Positions 10,201-18,300 of a stretch of DNA of 64,000 nt are shown in pieces. A program made the position numbers and the translations under genes. Source of the stretch: Chitinophaga tropicalis (GTDB taxonomy: Bacteria > Bacteroidota > Bacteroidia > Chitinophagales > Chitinophagaceae); contig NZ_WRXN01000011.1 in the NCBI RefSeq assembly GCF_009758205.1, positions 1 through 64,000 of the forward strand, read 5' to 3'. Positions within the stretch are counted from its first letter, which is position 1. Every line of letters begins with the position of its first letter. Below the pieces are notes generated by a model that saw only the letters and a list, made by a program, of their open reading frames with translations, had not been told where the DNA came from and ran no database searches.

Positions 10201-10523
10201 TAGATGATGTCCAGCGGCGCGCGCTCATCCAACCATTGTAATACTGCAGACAATTTATTGCTCTGCGTTGCCATTGCCTTTACCTGGCATTTCTGCAGGT
10301 ATTCCGGATCATATACGAATGTATAATTGGTCTGACTTTGAAGTAACTTAACAATTTCCGATACTGATGTTGTCCCCGTTTTTACCTGTACTGTTTCCTG
10401 CAGATCAGTATATAACTGTGCTGCCAGTACGGATGATTGTCCACATATAAGAATAAATAGTTGCAGAATGATTGCAATGGGCATGACTCCCCCACCACAA
10501 AATCTGTGTGTAGATTTTTGCAT
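7239..10523 (-). CDS. TonB-dependent receptor with STN signalling domain
   Basis: The 1094-aa product is an outer-membrane transporter. After a signal sequence (to about residue 35) comes a secretin/TonB short N-terminal (STN) domain (about 45-117), a carboxypeptidase-regulatory-like beta domain (about 128-208), a plug domain (about 230-345, with VTVRGLSERYNNVMLNG and PDMPAEFAGGLVQV), and a C-terminal beta barrel ending in NVSFNITYNF with the terminal aromatic residue. An STN domain implies signalling through an anti-sigma factor; a FecR gene lies immediately upstream (56 nt). There is no SusD partner, so this is not a standard SusC/SusD glycan pair; the partner appears to be the downstream 450-aa lipoprotein. 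The substrate is unknown. Confidence 0.93.
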   Translation of the reverse strand: MQKSTHRFCGGGVMPIAIILQLFILICGQSSVLAAQLYTDLQETVQVKTGTTSVSEIVKLLQSQTNYTFVYDPEYLQKCQVKAMATQSNKLSAVLQWLDERAPLDIIYSDNKIIIKKGVQEKPSQVVTGHITGKVVSNKNELLPGVTIKVTGGKGTITQVDGTYDLELEPGKYTLEFSFISYTTRRITDVVVTEKKNTPLNIVLSPSSAALKEVVVTANYQKASVEGLYAMQKNNAAVSDGISAEQIRATPDNNAAQVLKRISGLTVQEDKFVTVRGLSERYNNVMLNGSNLPSTEPNRRNFSFDVVPSGLIENVVVNKTATPDMPAEFAGGLVQVNTRDIPAEKFATVTVGGGWNTNSTGKSLYSLRRGDKEQWGFDDGTRTWWEKDWNRDEYRKAAMAGDNVKTSQMNAKIPNNWSLHKYSYTPVQNFQFAVGRKFKVNDASAIGVTLAATYRHEENIVDNTRYQPSFYYYDDAKTYNYNTAIGAVANIGFQTKGHKIVFKNLYNRRFSHESDVNYGKEFNFRVTTKEGGDDVKYYSDVVLINELLQNRLEGEHLLHKHLKFDWSADYITVNRDQPDTRSSIGYQAYGPKGYYEYVLNDANGFITRGNAIFNSSLKERRKNVAANFSVPFQVMGANQLIKVGYAGAFRTADFKSTALRLLPDPKGNADSIAKASFGLADYQLQSLLKPGYLTYKFTSVGAGDEGEDYTGDQKLHAAYFMTDLNFLKSFRFIGGVRMENNAMDVHGISYDKATGLPVDSIMKYRRTDWLPSFNLIYNLNQSMNVRLAYSKTLARADFRERSPFVYYEFRDRSVYRGAMGLRDARITNMDIRYEYYPGPGEVISVSGFYKQFKDPVELIGILSGAGGSQLNMFYFNLDKSTNKGIEVDFRKSLGFISPLSGWLKNIFISGNGSWMKADVEYNANALMQAASDIGAPVGLAPAGKRNRPLQGLSPYVINGGIGYFGKIIGANVTYNRYGKRILNGGFNPWQDQYENPRDVMDIQLSAALLKNKMQIRFNISDLFQQDYVVYQNVRATSPASSGGGAFDPGSPEDQAKNPNPNNDPKGTSYNKNLDFTYHKWFKGRNVSFNITYNF

Positions 10524-10579
10524 TTTGTTTTGTCCGATTTTATTTAAGAATGCCTTTGTGGTAAAACTATATAGGTCTC

Positions 10580-11527
10580 CTATTTTCTTTTTATCGTATA
10601 GTGGTTATTCCGTTCATCAAACGTGTAGCTGAAGCTATGTACATATCCCAGCGCATCCAATATGCTGCTTACCGGTTGGGCTGCGCTGAAAGAACCTGAG
10701 ATCATCCTGTTTCTGAGTGTTGTATCCCCGATAGAGATCCTGCAATTATAGCGGCTCTCCAGTAAAGCAAAAGCATCTGTAAGCAGGGTCCTGTCAAATA
10801 TTACTTTATAATTCTTCCAGTCCAGTGTGGAAGTCTTATTGAAGGCGTATGGCTTCGCAGGCTGCAATCCTTCTTTATATTCCAGCATCTGTCCGGGTTC
10901 AAGCACATAATGGAAAGATCCTCCGCTGAGCGTATCTGTCACTGCCACTTTTCCTTCCAGGAGACTTACCTGTATTGAGCCATCTGCTTTGTTGCCTGTT
11001 GCTATATTGAAAGATGTACCTAATGCTGTTGTGATAAGAGCGGCTGTATGTACACGGAAGGGGAAGTCCGCATTTTTTCCCACTTCAAAATAAGCCTCTC
11101 CATTCAACCACAGATCACGGTTACTTACACTGAAATTCTTTTTATAGATAATAGTAGAATAAGCATTCAACCATATCTTCGAGCCATCGGCCATATGTAC
11201 CAGGCGTATTGTATTACTGTTGTTACGGATCGTATCTGAAAGGTTTGCCATCTTTACACCGCTGCGCTGGCCTGCCTGCTGCCAGAGCCAGCCCAATAAG
11301 CTCATTAATACCAGTACGGCAGCTGCAACGCCATAACCGGGATGAATGGTCCGTACCTTTCCTTTTCCGGTTACCTGCTCTTCCTCTGCTTCTCTCTTCT
11401 TCTCTTCAAACCATGCATCCGTTTCAGATGCCCCTTCGTCTTCAAGCCAGGCTGCTACCAATTCGGCTTCTTCATCTGTACAAAGACCTTTAAAATATTT
11501 TTCCAGTAATTGAGAGCTTATTTTCAT
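10580..11527 (-). CDS. FecR family anti-sigma factor
   Basis: This 315-aa protein has an N-terminal cytoplasmic sigma-binding segment (about residues 1-62), one transmembrane helix (VAAAVLVLMSLLGWLW, about 67-85), a FecR beta domain (RLVHMADGSKIWLNAYSTIIY, WLNGEAYFEV, FPFRVHTA, ALGTSFNI, VSLLEGKV) and a C-terminal STN-like DUF4974 domain (about 245-312). It would hold an ECF sigma factor inactive until the STN domain of the downstream TonB receptor signals. Unusually, no sigma gene adjoins it: upstream is a 753-bp gap and then a permease. The closest ECF sigma gene is at 2230-2760, on the opposite strand at the other end of the block. Confidence 0.92.
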   Translation of the reverse strand: MKISSQLLEKYFKGLCTDEEAELVAAWLEDEGASETDAWFEEKKREAEEEQVTGKGKVRTIHPGYGVAAAVLVLMSLLGWLWQQAGQRSGVKMANLSDTIRNNSNTIRLVHMADGSKIWLNAYSTIIYKKNFSVSNRDLWLNGEAYFEVGKNADFPFRVHTAALITTALGTSFNIATGNKADGSIQVSLLEGKVAVTDTLSGGSFHYVLEPGQMLEYKEGLQPAKPYAFNKTSTLDWKNYKVIFDRTLLTDAFALLESRYNCRISIGDTTLRNRMISGSFSAAQPVSSILDALGYVHSFSYTFDERNNHYTIKRK

Positions 11528-11649
11528 TGTTATAATTCTCGGTGGTCAATTGACTGTTTTATTTTTTGACCTGTAACAAAGAGAGTACGATTGTGAAGAA
11601 AGGATGTACCAATGAAAAAACGGAGTTTACAATTCCTTAACGTAGGAGC

Positions 11650-11680
11650 AAAAAAAAAGCGTAGGGTAGATACCTTACGC
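11650..11680 (-). terminator. rho-independent terminator in fecR-permease gap
   Basis: The 8-bp stem gcgtaggg / ccttacgc (one G-T pair) is followed on the minus strand by nine T residues. It ends some minus-strand transcript that arises between 11681 and the permease, or the permease mRNA itself with an unusually long (about 600 nt) 3' region. It also insulates fecR from upstream transcription. Confidence 0.75.
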
Positions 11681-11820
11681 TTGTTGTTAAGATTGTCATG
11701 TGAATGTTCGAGAATGCAAATCGTGTAGGCTTTTAATGGTCATTCCTGGGCTTAAAGATGAATACATCTTCAGCCCCACCCAATGAGAAAATGCCTTGCC
11801 TAAAAATATCTTTATAGTGA

Positions 11821-11964
11821 TTATTTTATTTGAATGTTGTTGTTGTTTGTCGGCATATAGTCTTTTAACGTTAATCCTTGCTCTTCAGTACATGTACATT
11901 TCTTCAAACAATGCTTACGAATATCATTCATACACACATCAAAGCAATGAATGTTTGAACGCAT
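11821..11964 (-). CDS. possible 47-aa Cys-rich small protein
   Basis: The frame starts with ATG at 11964 and encodes 47 residues. Five cysteines lie in the first half (HCFDVCMND, then KHCLKKCTCTEEQ) and a run of four Asn is near the end. The only support is that a terminator lies 140 nt downstream on the same strand and nothing else in the gap explains it. I recognise no family. It could be chance. Confidence 0.2.
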   Translation of the reverse strand: MRSNIHCFDVCMNDIRKHCLKKCTCTEEQGLTLKDYMPTNNNNIQIK

Positions 11965-12280
11965 ATTCCACCTTATACTTCTGCTTATTCTACGAGCCCC
12001 ACTTTGTAGTGATTATATGATAGGCTCCCCTCCCTTATTAAATTCATTGTTTCAGCTAAAAACAATGTTATGTTGACAAAGGGTTTTCTATTCATACGTG
12101 TCGTTTCGTCAAGGGTTACTCACAAACCATTCCTCGAATCCGAAGTCTTCATGCAAATTACATCAATTCACTGAAAGTTCCACAGCAGTAGCATATTTTT
12201 TCAACCATTTTGCATACAACTTTTGTGTAAGGAAGGCCTTCTTTTGTCCAATATAGCTTTATGAACAGCTGATCAATAGA

Positions 12281-13705
12281 TCAGCTGCTTTTCTGTGCCT
12301 TCATTGCTATATAGTACAGCGGGAAACCAATTATAATGATCACAAGACCGGATAAAGCATAGCTGCGCTCAAACACCAGCAGCAACAAAGCCAGCGCAGC
12401 TGCCACAATGATATACAACGATGGTAGCACCGGATAACCAAATGCTTTATACGGACGCGGAAGCTCAGGACGCTTCACACGCAGTACAAAGATGCCCGCA
12501 ATTGTAATTACATAAAAGATCAGCACACCGAAGATCACCATGGTTAACAGGTCTCCGTAACGACCGGAAAGACATAACAGGGATGCCCACAAACACTGTA
12601 TCCAAAGCCCTCTTTCCGGTACTCCGAACGTATTCAGCTCTCCCGCTTTTTTGAAGAACAGACCGTCCTGTGCCATTGTATAATACACACGGGCGCCTGA
12701 GAGTATCAGACCATTATTACAGCCAAAAGTAGAGACCATGATCATCACCGCAATGATCATAGAACCACCGGTACCAAAGATCTGTATTGCTGCATCTACC
12801 GCTACCCTGTCGTTACCGGCAAAAGCAACTTCATGCAGGGGCAATACAGCTATATACATGAGATTAGCACTTACATAAACAATGGTTACAAGTAGGGTAC
12901 CGAGAAATAAAGCGCGACCAATATTCCTTTGCGGATTCTTAATTTCTGCCGCAATGAAAGTAATGTTGTTCCACGCATCACTACTGAACAATGAGCCTTT
13001 CATCGAAATAGCAATAGCACCAAACAAAGCCATTCCTGAAAGCACAGTAGTAGTAATCTGCCCGCCTGCATCTTTAGTGAGGCTCACTGCTTCCCAGGCA
13101 TTGGCCCAGTTGGCGTTCCATACCTCGGCTTTAGCGCCCAGCAGGAATCCGAATATGATAAGACCAAATAATGATAACAATTTTGTGAGAGTGAAAACGG
13201 TCTGAATAACCTTGCCATTCTTGATACCACGGGTGTTGATCCAGGTTAACAACACAATAGAAATAATGGCCACTATCTGCGCTGCCGATATTTTTAAACC
13301 CACCAGTTCAACCAGTATATTCCCTTCACTGAACGCAGGGATCAGGTAAGCAGAAAATTTGGCAAATGCAACCGCTACCGCCGCAATAGTACCTGTCTGT
13401 ATCACACTGAACTGCGTCCATCCAAACAGGAAAGCCACAAGCGGATTATATGCTTCCCGCAGGTATACATATTGCCCTCCGGCTTTAGGGAACATCCCTG
13501 ACAGCTCTCCATAACTTACCGCCGCTATTATAGTCACAATTCCTCCTAACACCCACATCAGCGTAAGCCAGCCGGCAGAGCCAACATACCGTGTAATTTC
13601 CGCAGAAACGATAAAAACACCGGAACCGATCATAGAACCCGCTACGATCATTGTGGCGTCCAACAAACTAAGGCTGGGACGAAAAGATGAATTTTGGTTT
13701 TCCAT
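12281..13705 (-). CDS. APC-family amino acid permease
   Basis: This 474-aa protein has about 12 hydrophobic segments and the APC superfamily hallmarks: the unwound TM1 segment MIVAGSMIGSGVFIVSAEI near residue 20, and GELSGMFPKAGGQYVYLREAYNP around residues 65-90, as in LAT-like and YfnA-like permeases. It should move amino acids, by proton symport or exchange, across the inner membrane. The substrate is not readable. An inverted repeat overlaps its stop codon. It stands apart from the neighbouring lipoprotein genes, separated from the OmpH-like gene by a terminator, so it is probably a single-gene unit. Confidence 0.88.
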   Translation of the reverse strand: MENQNSSFRPSLSLLDATMIVAGSMIGSGVFIVSAEITRYVGSAGWLTLMWVLGGIVTIIAAVSYGELSGMFPKAGGQYVYLREAYNPLVAFLFGWTQFSVIQTGTIAAVAVAFAKFSAYLIPAFSEGNILVELVGLKISAAQIVAIISIVLLTWINTRGIKNGKVIQTVFTLTKLLSLFGLIIFGFLLGAKAEVWNANWANAWEAVSLTKDAGGQITTTVLSGMALFGAIAISMKGSLFSSDAWNNITFIAAEIKNPQRNIGRALFLGTLLVTIVYVSANLMYIAVLPLHEVAFAGNDRVAVDAAIQIFGTGGSMIIAVMIMVSTFGCNNGLILSGARVYYTMAQDGLFFKKAGELNTFGVPERGLWIQCLWASLLCLSGRYGDLLTMVIFGVLIFYVITIAGIFVLRVKRPELPRPYKAFGYPVLPSLYIIVAAALALLLLVFERSYALSGLVIIIIGFPLYYIAMKAQKSS

Positions 13706-13723
13706 ATGTGAGTTATAATTACG

Positions 13724-13755
13724 AAAAATCCCGCCTCATTACCATGAGACGGGAT
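13724..13755 (-). terminator. terminator of the OmpH-like gene
   Basis: A 12-bp stem (atcccgcctcat / atgagacgggat, one G-T pair) with a 4-nt loop is followed on the minus strand by TTTT. It lies 43 nt after the stop of the OmpH-like gene. Confidence 0.8.
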
Positions 13756-13797
13756 TCCAAGATATATTATTTTTTAATGTTTTTGCTATAGCAACTA

Positions 13798-14415
13798 TTA
13801 TTTTTTCTCGCCGCTGGCCGCATTAGCCTCGTTAAGACCCTTAATTACTTCAGTAGTAATATCATACTTAGCGTCTTTGTATAAAACATTGCTGGCGCCT
13901 GTACGGTAAGAAAGGATGTAAGCATAACGTTTGTCGCTGTTATACTTCTCCAGGAAATCATTCAGCCTTTTCTGCAGCTCTTCATTGAACTTATTCTCCT
14001 GCTCAGCATACTGAGAACGCATATTCTGGGCTTTACCCTCCAGCTGCTGCTGTTTGTTATATAGCGTACGCTGTGCAGCTTCTCCTTCTGCCTGGGTCAT
14101 ACCGTTAGCCTTACGTTGAAAATCAGCAGCTTCATTCTGTAACGCACGTACATTTGCCTGTAGCTCATTATCAATAGCCTGCTGTTTCTTTTCCAGTTCC
14201 GCTTTCTTTTCTTTAAAATATTGGTAGTGAGCTTCTACAGTATCGATATCCACGTAAGCAATGATAAACCCTTTATTTTCAGCAGTACCACCACCTGCAC
14301 TGGCAGCCGGTGCATTCGTATTCCCCTGTTTGCCTGATTGCTGACAAGCAATAAATGTTCCGGCTATCAATGCCGCAAATAATCCGATTTTCACAATTGA
14401 TTTACTGGTGCGCAT
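13798..14415 (-). CDS. OmpH/Skp-like periplasmic chaperone, lipoprotein form
   Basis: The 205-aa protein resembles the OmpH (Skp) family: a short beta start IIAYVDIDTVEAHYQYF, a long charged coiled-coil region (about residues 65-150, rich in K, E, Q), and a C-terminal KRYAYILSYR and KYDITTEVIKGLN segment typical of the family. Skp proteins hold unfolded outer-membrane proteins in the periplasm. Here the N-terminus ends in TFIACQQ, a lipobox, and is followed by a Gly/Ala/Asn-rich linker, so this copy is probably membrane-anchored. I used the ATG at 14415 rather than the one at 14454 because the signal sequence then begins MRTSKSIVK. Confidence 0.82.
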   Translation of the reverse strand: MRTSKSIVKIGLFAALIAGTFIACQQSGKQGNTNAPAASAGGGTAENKGFIIAYVDIDTVEAHYQYFKEKKAELEKKQQAIDNELQANVRALQNEAADFQRKANGMTQAEGEAAQRTLYNKQQQLEGKAQNMRSQYAEQENKFNEELQKRLNDFLEKYNSDKRYAYILSYRTGASNVLYKDAKYDITTEVIKGLNEANAASGEKK

Positions 14416-14533
14416 GTTGGTAGGTGGACTTTTTAATATCCTTAATAAATACATTTTTAAAATTGAACGGCTAAAATAAGGTTTTTACACGATTATACTT
14501 AGCTCCCGGCTATCTTAACAACACTTTCACATT

Positions 14534-15250
14534 TTATTTCTCATGTATGAATGTTGCCAGCTTAAAGCTGTCTGCTACAAAGGCATTTCCATAGGCAATA
14601 ATACTGTAGCTTTTCTGATCTTCTACGGTCAGCTGAGCACTGTTGTTATAAAGGAAATTGCTGTCTGAAACGATCTTAATGGAAGAACCGGCCCAACGTA
14701 TATTCTGCTCACGAGTGCCCGCAGGTACCTCAACAAATGGAGTAGCCGCCAGGTAATTCATGTTCTGAAAACGCCTGGTGCTGTCTATGTAATAATCCAT
14801 CAAAAGCTGCTGGGTACCACTTGAATAATAGCTGTCACTCAGGTCTACTACTTTGATCCTGCCATAGCCTGCTGTGGCCTTCTGAAGTTTGTCCTCCACC
14901 AGCAATAATTGCAAAACATTATTATGGTTCTTTGAAAGATATACAGAATAATAATGGTCATTACGGAGGCTGACCTGCCCTCCCCCTATCAGCGTAGTAT
15001 GATCGCCTGCAGCATAGATATAAAGCGTATACCGTTTTGCCTCGAATGAATGATAACCGGTAGCTTCACCATAGCCAATACCAGTACCTATACTGCTTGT
15101 ATCTACTTCCACATCATACGATACTCCGGGTACGGCCGAGAAGAAATTGATATAAGAGGCGGTTTCAGGAATGGAACTGTCACTATCCTTACTGCAGGAT
15201 ATCACCCCTGTTATTATTACTGCCAATGCTAAAATGATCCTTTGCTTCAT
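14534..15250 (-). CDS. DUF4397-like lipoprotein
   Basis: This 238-aa exported lipoprotein (ALAVIITGVISCSKD, Cys about residue 19) contains a beta-rich domain with ASYINFFSAVPGVSYDVEVD, then GYHSFEAKRYTLYIYAAG, which fits the DUF4397 pattern of small Ig-like repeats found in many Bacteroidota lipoproteins. The function of the family is unknown. It is transcribed in the same direction as rpoC, but the rpoC terminator lies directly upstream of it, so it is expected to have its own promoter. Confidence 0.7.
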   Translation of the reverse strand: MKQRIILALAVIITGVISCSKDSDSSIPETASYINFFSAVPGVSYDVEVDTSSIGTGIGYGEATGYHSFEAKRYTLYIYAAGDHTTLIGGGQVSLRNDHYYSVYLSKNHNNVLQLLLVEDKLQKATAGYGRIKVVDLSDSYYSSGTQQLLMDYYIDSTRRFQNMNYLAATPFVEVPAGTREQNIRWAGSSIKIVSDSNFLYNNSAQLTVEDQKSYSIIAYGNAFVADSFKLATFIHEK

Positions 15251-15292
15251 ACTGGGTTCCGGTAGTTTAAAATTGCCGGAAAGTTACACGTA

Positions 15293-15329
15293 AAAAAAAT
15301 GTCCCGGCACAAGGCCGGGACATTTTTTT
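15293..15329 (-). terminator. rpoC operon terminator
   Basis: A 9-bp GC-rich stem (tgtcccggc / gccgggaca, 15300-15322) with a 5-nt loop is flanked by eight A and seven T residues, so it can act on both strands. It lies 21 nt after the rpoC stop and closes the ribosomal protein / RNA polymerase operon. Confidence 0.9.
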
Positions 15330-15349
15330 ATACATGAATATGTTCAGAA

Positions 15350-18300
15350 CTATTCTTCTTCGTCAAACTGGAACACTTCTTTGGAAGAGGCCAGGATGTC
15401 GTATTCTTCTTTGGAACCAACGATCATGTTCTCGAACTCACGCAGACCTGTACCTGCAGGTATCAGGTGACCGGTGATCACATTCTCTTTCAGACCAAGC
15501 ATGTCATCTGTTTTACCGTTGATGGCTGCAGAAGACAGTACTTTGGTTGTTTCCTGGAAGGATGCAGCAGAGATCCAGCTGTGAGTACCCAGTGAAGCCT
15601 TGGTAATACCTTGCAGCAGCGGGCTTGATGTAGCCGGTCTTGCGTCACGGTATTCAACCAGTTTTCTGTCAGAACGGCGCAGGAGAGAGTTTTCTTCCCT
15701 TACCTGTCGCAGTGTAACGATCTGGCCGGCTTTCAGGATACCGGATTCACCGGCTTCTGTAACAACCTTCTTGTCAAAAATATGATCGTTCTCTTCGAAG
15801 AACTCGAATTTATCCACAGTATCGCCTTCCAGGAAGCGGGTATCTCCAGGATCTTCGATGTTCACCTTACGCATCATCTGGCGTACAATCACCTCAATGT
15901 GCTTATCGTTGATCTTCACACCCTGTAAGCGGTATACTTCCTGGATCTCGTTCACCAGGTATTCCTGTACGGCAAACGGACCTTTAATAGAGAGGATATC
16001 TGCAGGAGTGATAGAACCATCAGACAATGCAGTACCAGCTTTCACGAAGTCACCGTCCTGTACCAGGATATGACGTGTCAGCGGAACCAGGTACTTCTTG
16101 ATATGACTTTCACGGCTTTCGATGATGATCTCACGGTTACCACGTTTGATGTTACCGAAGGTTACCACACCATCAATTTCAGATACGATGGCAGGGTTGC
16201 TTGGGTTACGTGCTTCAAACAGCTCGGTTACACGTGGCAGACCACCCGTGATATCGCGCAGTTTACCTAACACACGTGGTATCTTCACAATTACCTGACC
16301 AGCTCTCACACTTTCACCTTCTTCTATCACGATATGTGAACCTACTGGTAAGTTGTAAGATTTCACCTCTTTATTACCATCCACGAAGATGGAAGGGATC
16401 TTGTTCTTGTCTTTGGTTTCGATAACCACTTTCTCACGGTGACCGGTCTGCTCGTCAGCCTCTTCACGGAAGGTGATACCTTCTATGATGCTGTCAAAGC
16501 GGATATTACCGGCAATCTCAGAAACGATAACGGCGTTGTAAGGGTCCCACGTACAGATCATGTCACCTTTTGCCACTTTCTGTCCGTCTTTCACCAGCAA
16601 TGTAGAACCGTAAGGTATGTTGTTGGTGATCAGCAGACGGTCGTTCTTGATATCCATGATACGAAGCTCACCTGTACGGCCAATTACCACCTGTACTTTC
16701 TCACCTTCGTTGTTCTCGTATGTAGTGGTTCTCAGACCATCGAACTGGATAGTACCATCAAATTTAGCCTGCAGGCCGGTATCCACTGAAGTAGAACCAG
16801 CCACACCACCTACGTGGAACGTACGCAGTGTCAGCTGTGTACCAGGCTCACCGATAGACTGTGCAGCAATGATACCTACTGCATCACCACGCTGTGTCAC
16901 ATAACCGGTTGCCAGGTTCTTACCGTAACATTTCACACACACACCTCTGCGGCTTTCGCAGGTCAGTACAGAACGGATCTCTACGGTATCGATAGCGCTG
17001 TTCTCAATACGATGAGCAATATCTTCTGTGATGAGGGAACCTGCTTCCACGATCAGTTCCTCTGTATGAGGATCAAATACGTCATGCAGGGAAGTACGGC
17101 CAAGTATACGGTCGTACAGTGGTTCTACCACTTCCTCGTTATCTTTCAGTGCAGAAGTTGCAATACCGCGCAGGGTTCCGCAATCTTCCTCGTTAATTAC
17201 CACATCCTGTGCTACGTCCACCAGACGACGGGTCAGGTAACCCGCATCCGCCGTTTTCAGTGCCGTATCCGCAAGACCCTTACGGGCACCGTGTGTAGAG
17301 ATGAAGTATTCCAATACGTTCAGACCATCTTTAAAGTTGGACAGGATCGGGTTCTCAATGATCTCTGAACCGGTAGATCCACTCTTACGCGGTTTAGCCA
17401 TCAGACCCCTTAAACCAGCCAGCTGTTTGATCTGCTGTTTGGAACCACGCGCACCGGAGTCAAGCATCATGTACACAGAGTTGAAGCCCTGTTTATCATT
17501 TGCCAGCTCACGGATCAGCGTTTCAGTTACTTTGGTATCCACACGAGACCATATATCGATGATCTGGTTATAACGTTCGTTATTCGTGATCAGCCCCATG
17601 TTATAGTTATCCCATACTTCATCAACTTCACCGGCAGCGCCGTCGATCATATGCTGTTTTACTTCAGGGATGATCAGGTCATTGATGTTGAAGGACAATC
17701 CACCACGGAAGGCCGTACGGAAACCAAGCTGTTTGATATCATCCAGGAACTTCGCAGTTTTCGGGATGTCAGTATACTTGATAATGTCACCGATGATCTC
17801 ACGCAGGGATTTCTTGGTCAGCAGGGCGTTCACATAACCAGCTTCTTTAGGAACGAACTGGTTAAAGATCACACGGCCTACGGTTGTTTCGATCAGTTTG
17901 GTTACCAACTCATCTTTCTCATTACGAACAGTTGCTCTTACGCGGATGTTCGCATGCAGGTTTACTCTCTCCTCGTTATAAGCGATGATCACCTCTTCGG
18001 CAGAATAGAATGCCTTGCCTTCACCTGCAACTTTTTCAGTTTCAGTTGATTTACGGCCTTTGGTGATGTAGTACAGACCCAATACCATGTCCTGTGAAGG
18101 CAGGGTGATAGGAGTACCGTTCTGAGGGTTGAGGATGTTGTGTGAAGACAGCATCAGCAGCTGTGCTTCCAGTATCGCGGCATTGCTCAGCGGTACGTGC
18201 ACGGCCATCTGGTCACCGTCAAAGTCGGCGTTGAACGCAGAACACACCAGCGGGTGAAGCTGGATCGCTTTACCTTCCACCAGCTTAGGCTGGAACGCCT

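Larger units (their letters stand above)
11528..12280. other. 753-bp gap with one terminator and one small ORF
   Basis: Between fecR and the permease I find no gene of normal size. The stretch holds a strong minus-strand terminator (11650-11680), a 47-codon Cys-rich minus-strand ORF (11821-11964), and an inverted repeat (agctgatc / gatcagct, 12267-12286) that overlaps the permease stop. I looked for a remnant of a sigma factor gene in the minus-strand frames and saw none. Confidence 0.6.

Noticed and set aside
11796..12020. 74-codon plus-strand frame in the fecR-permease gap
   Set aside because: The product is an irregular mix of Cys, Tyr and Ser with no domain, no promoter box and no terminator on that strand.
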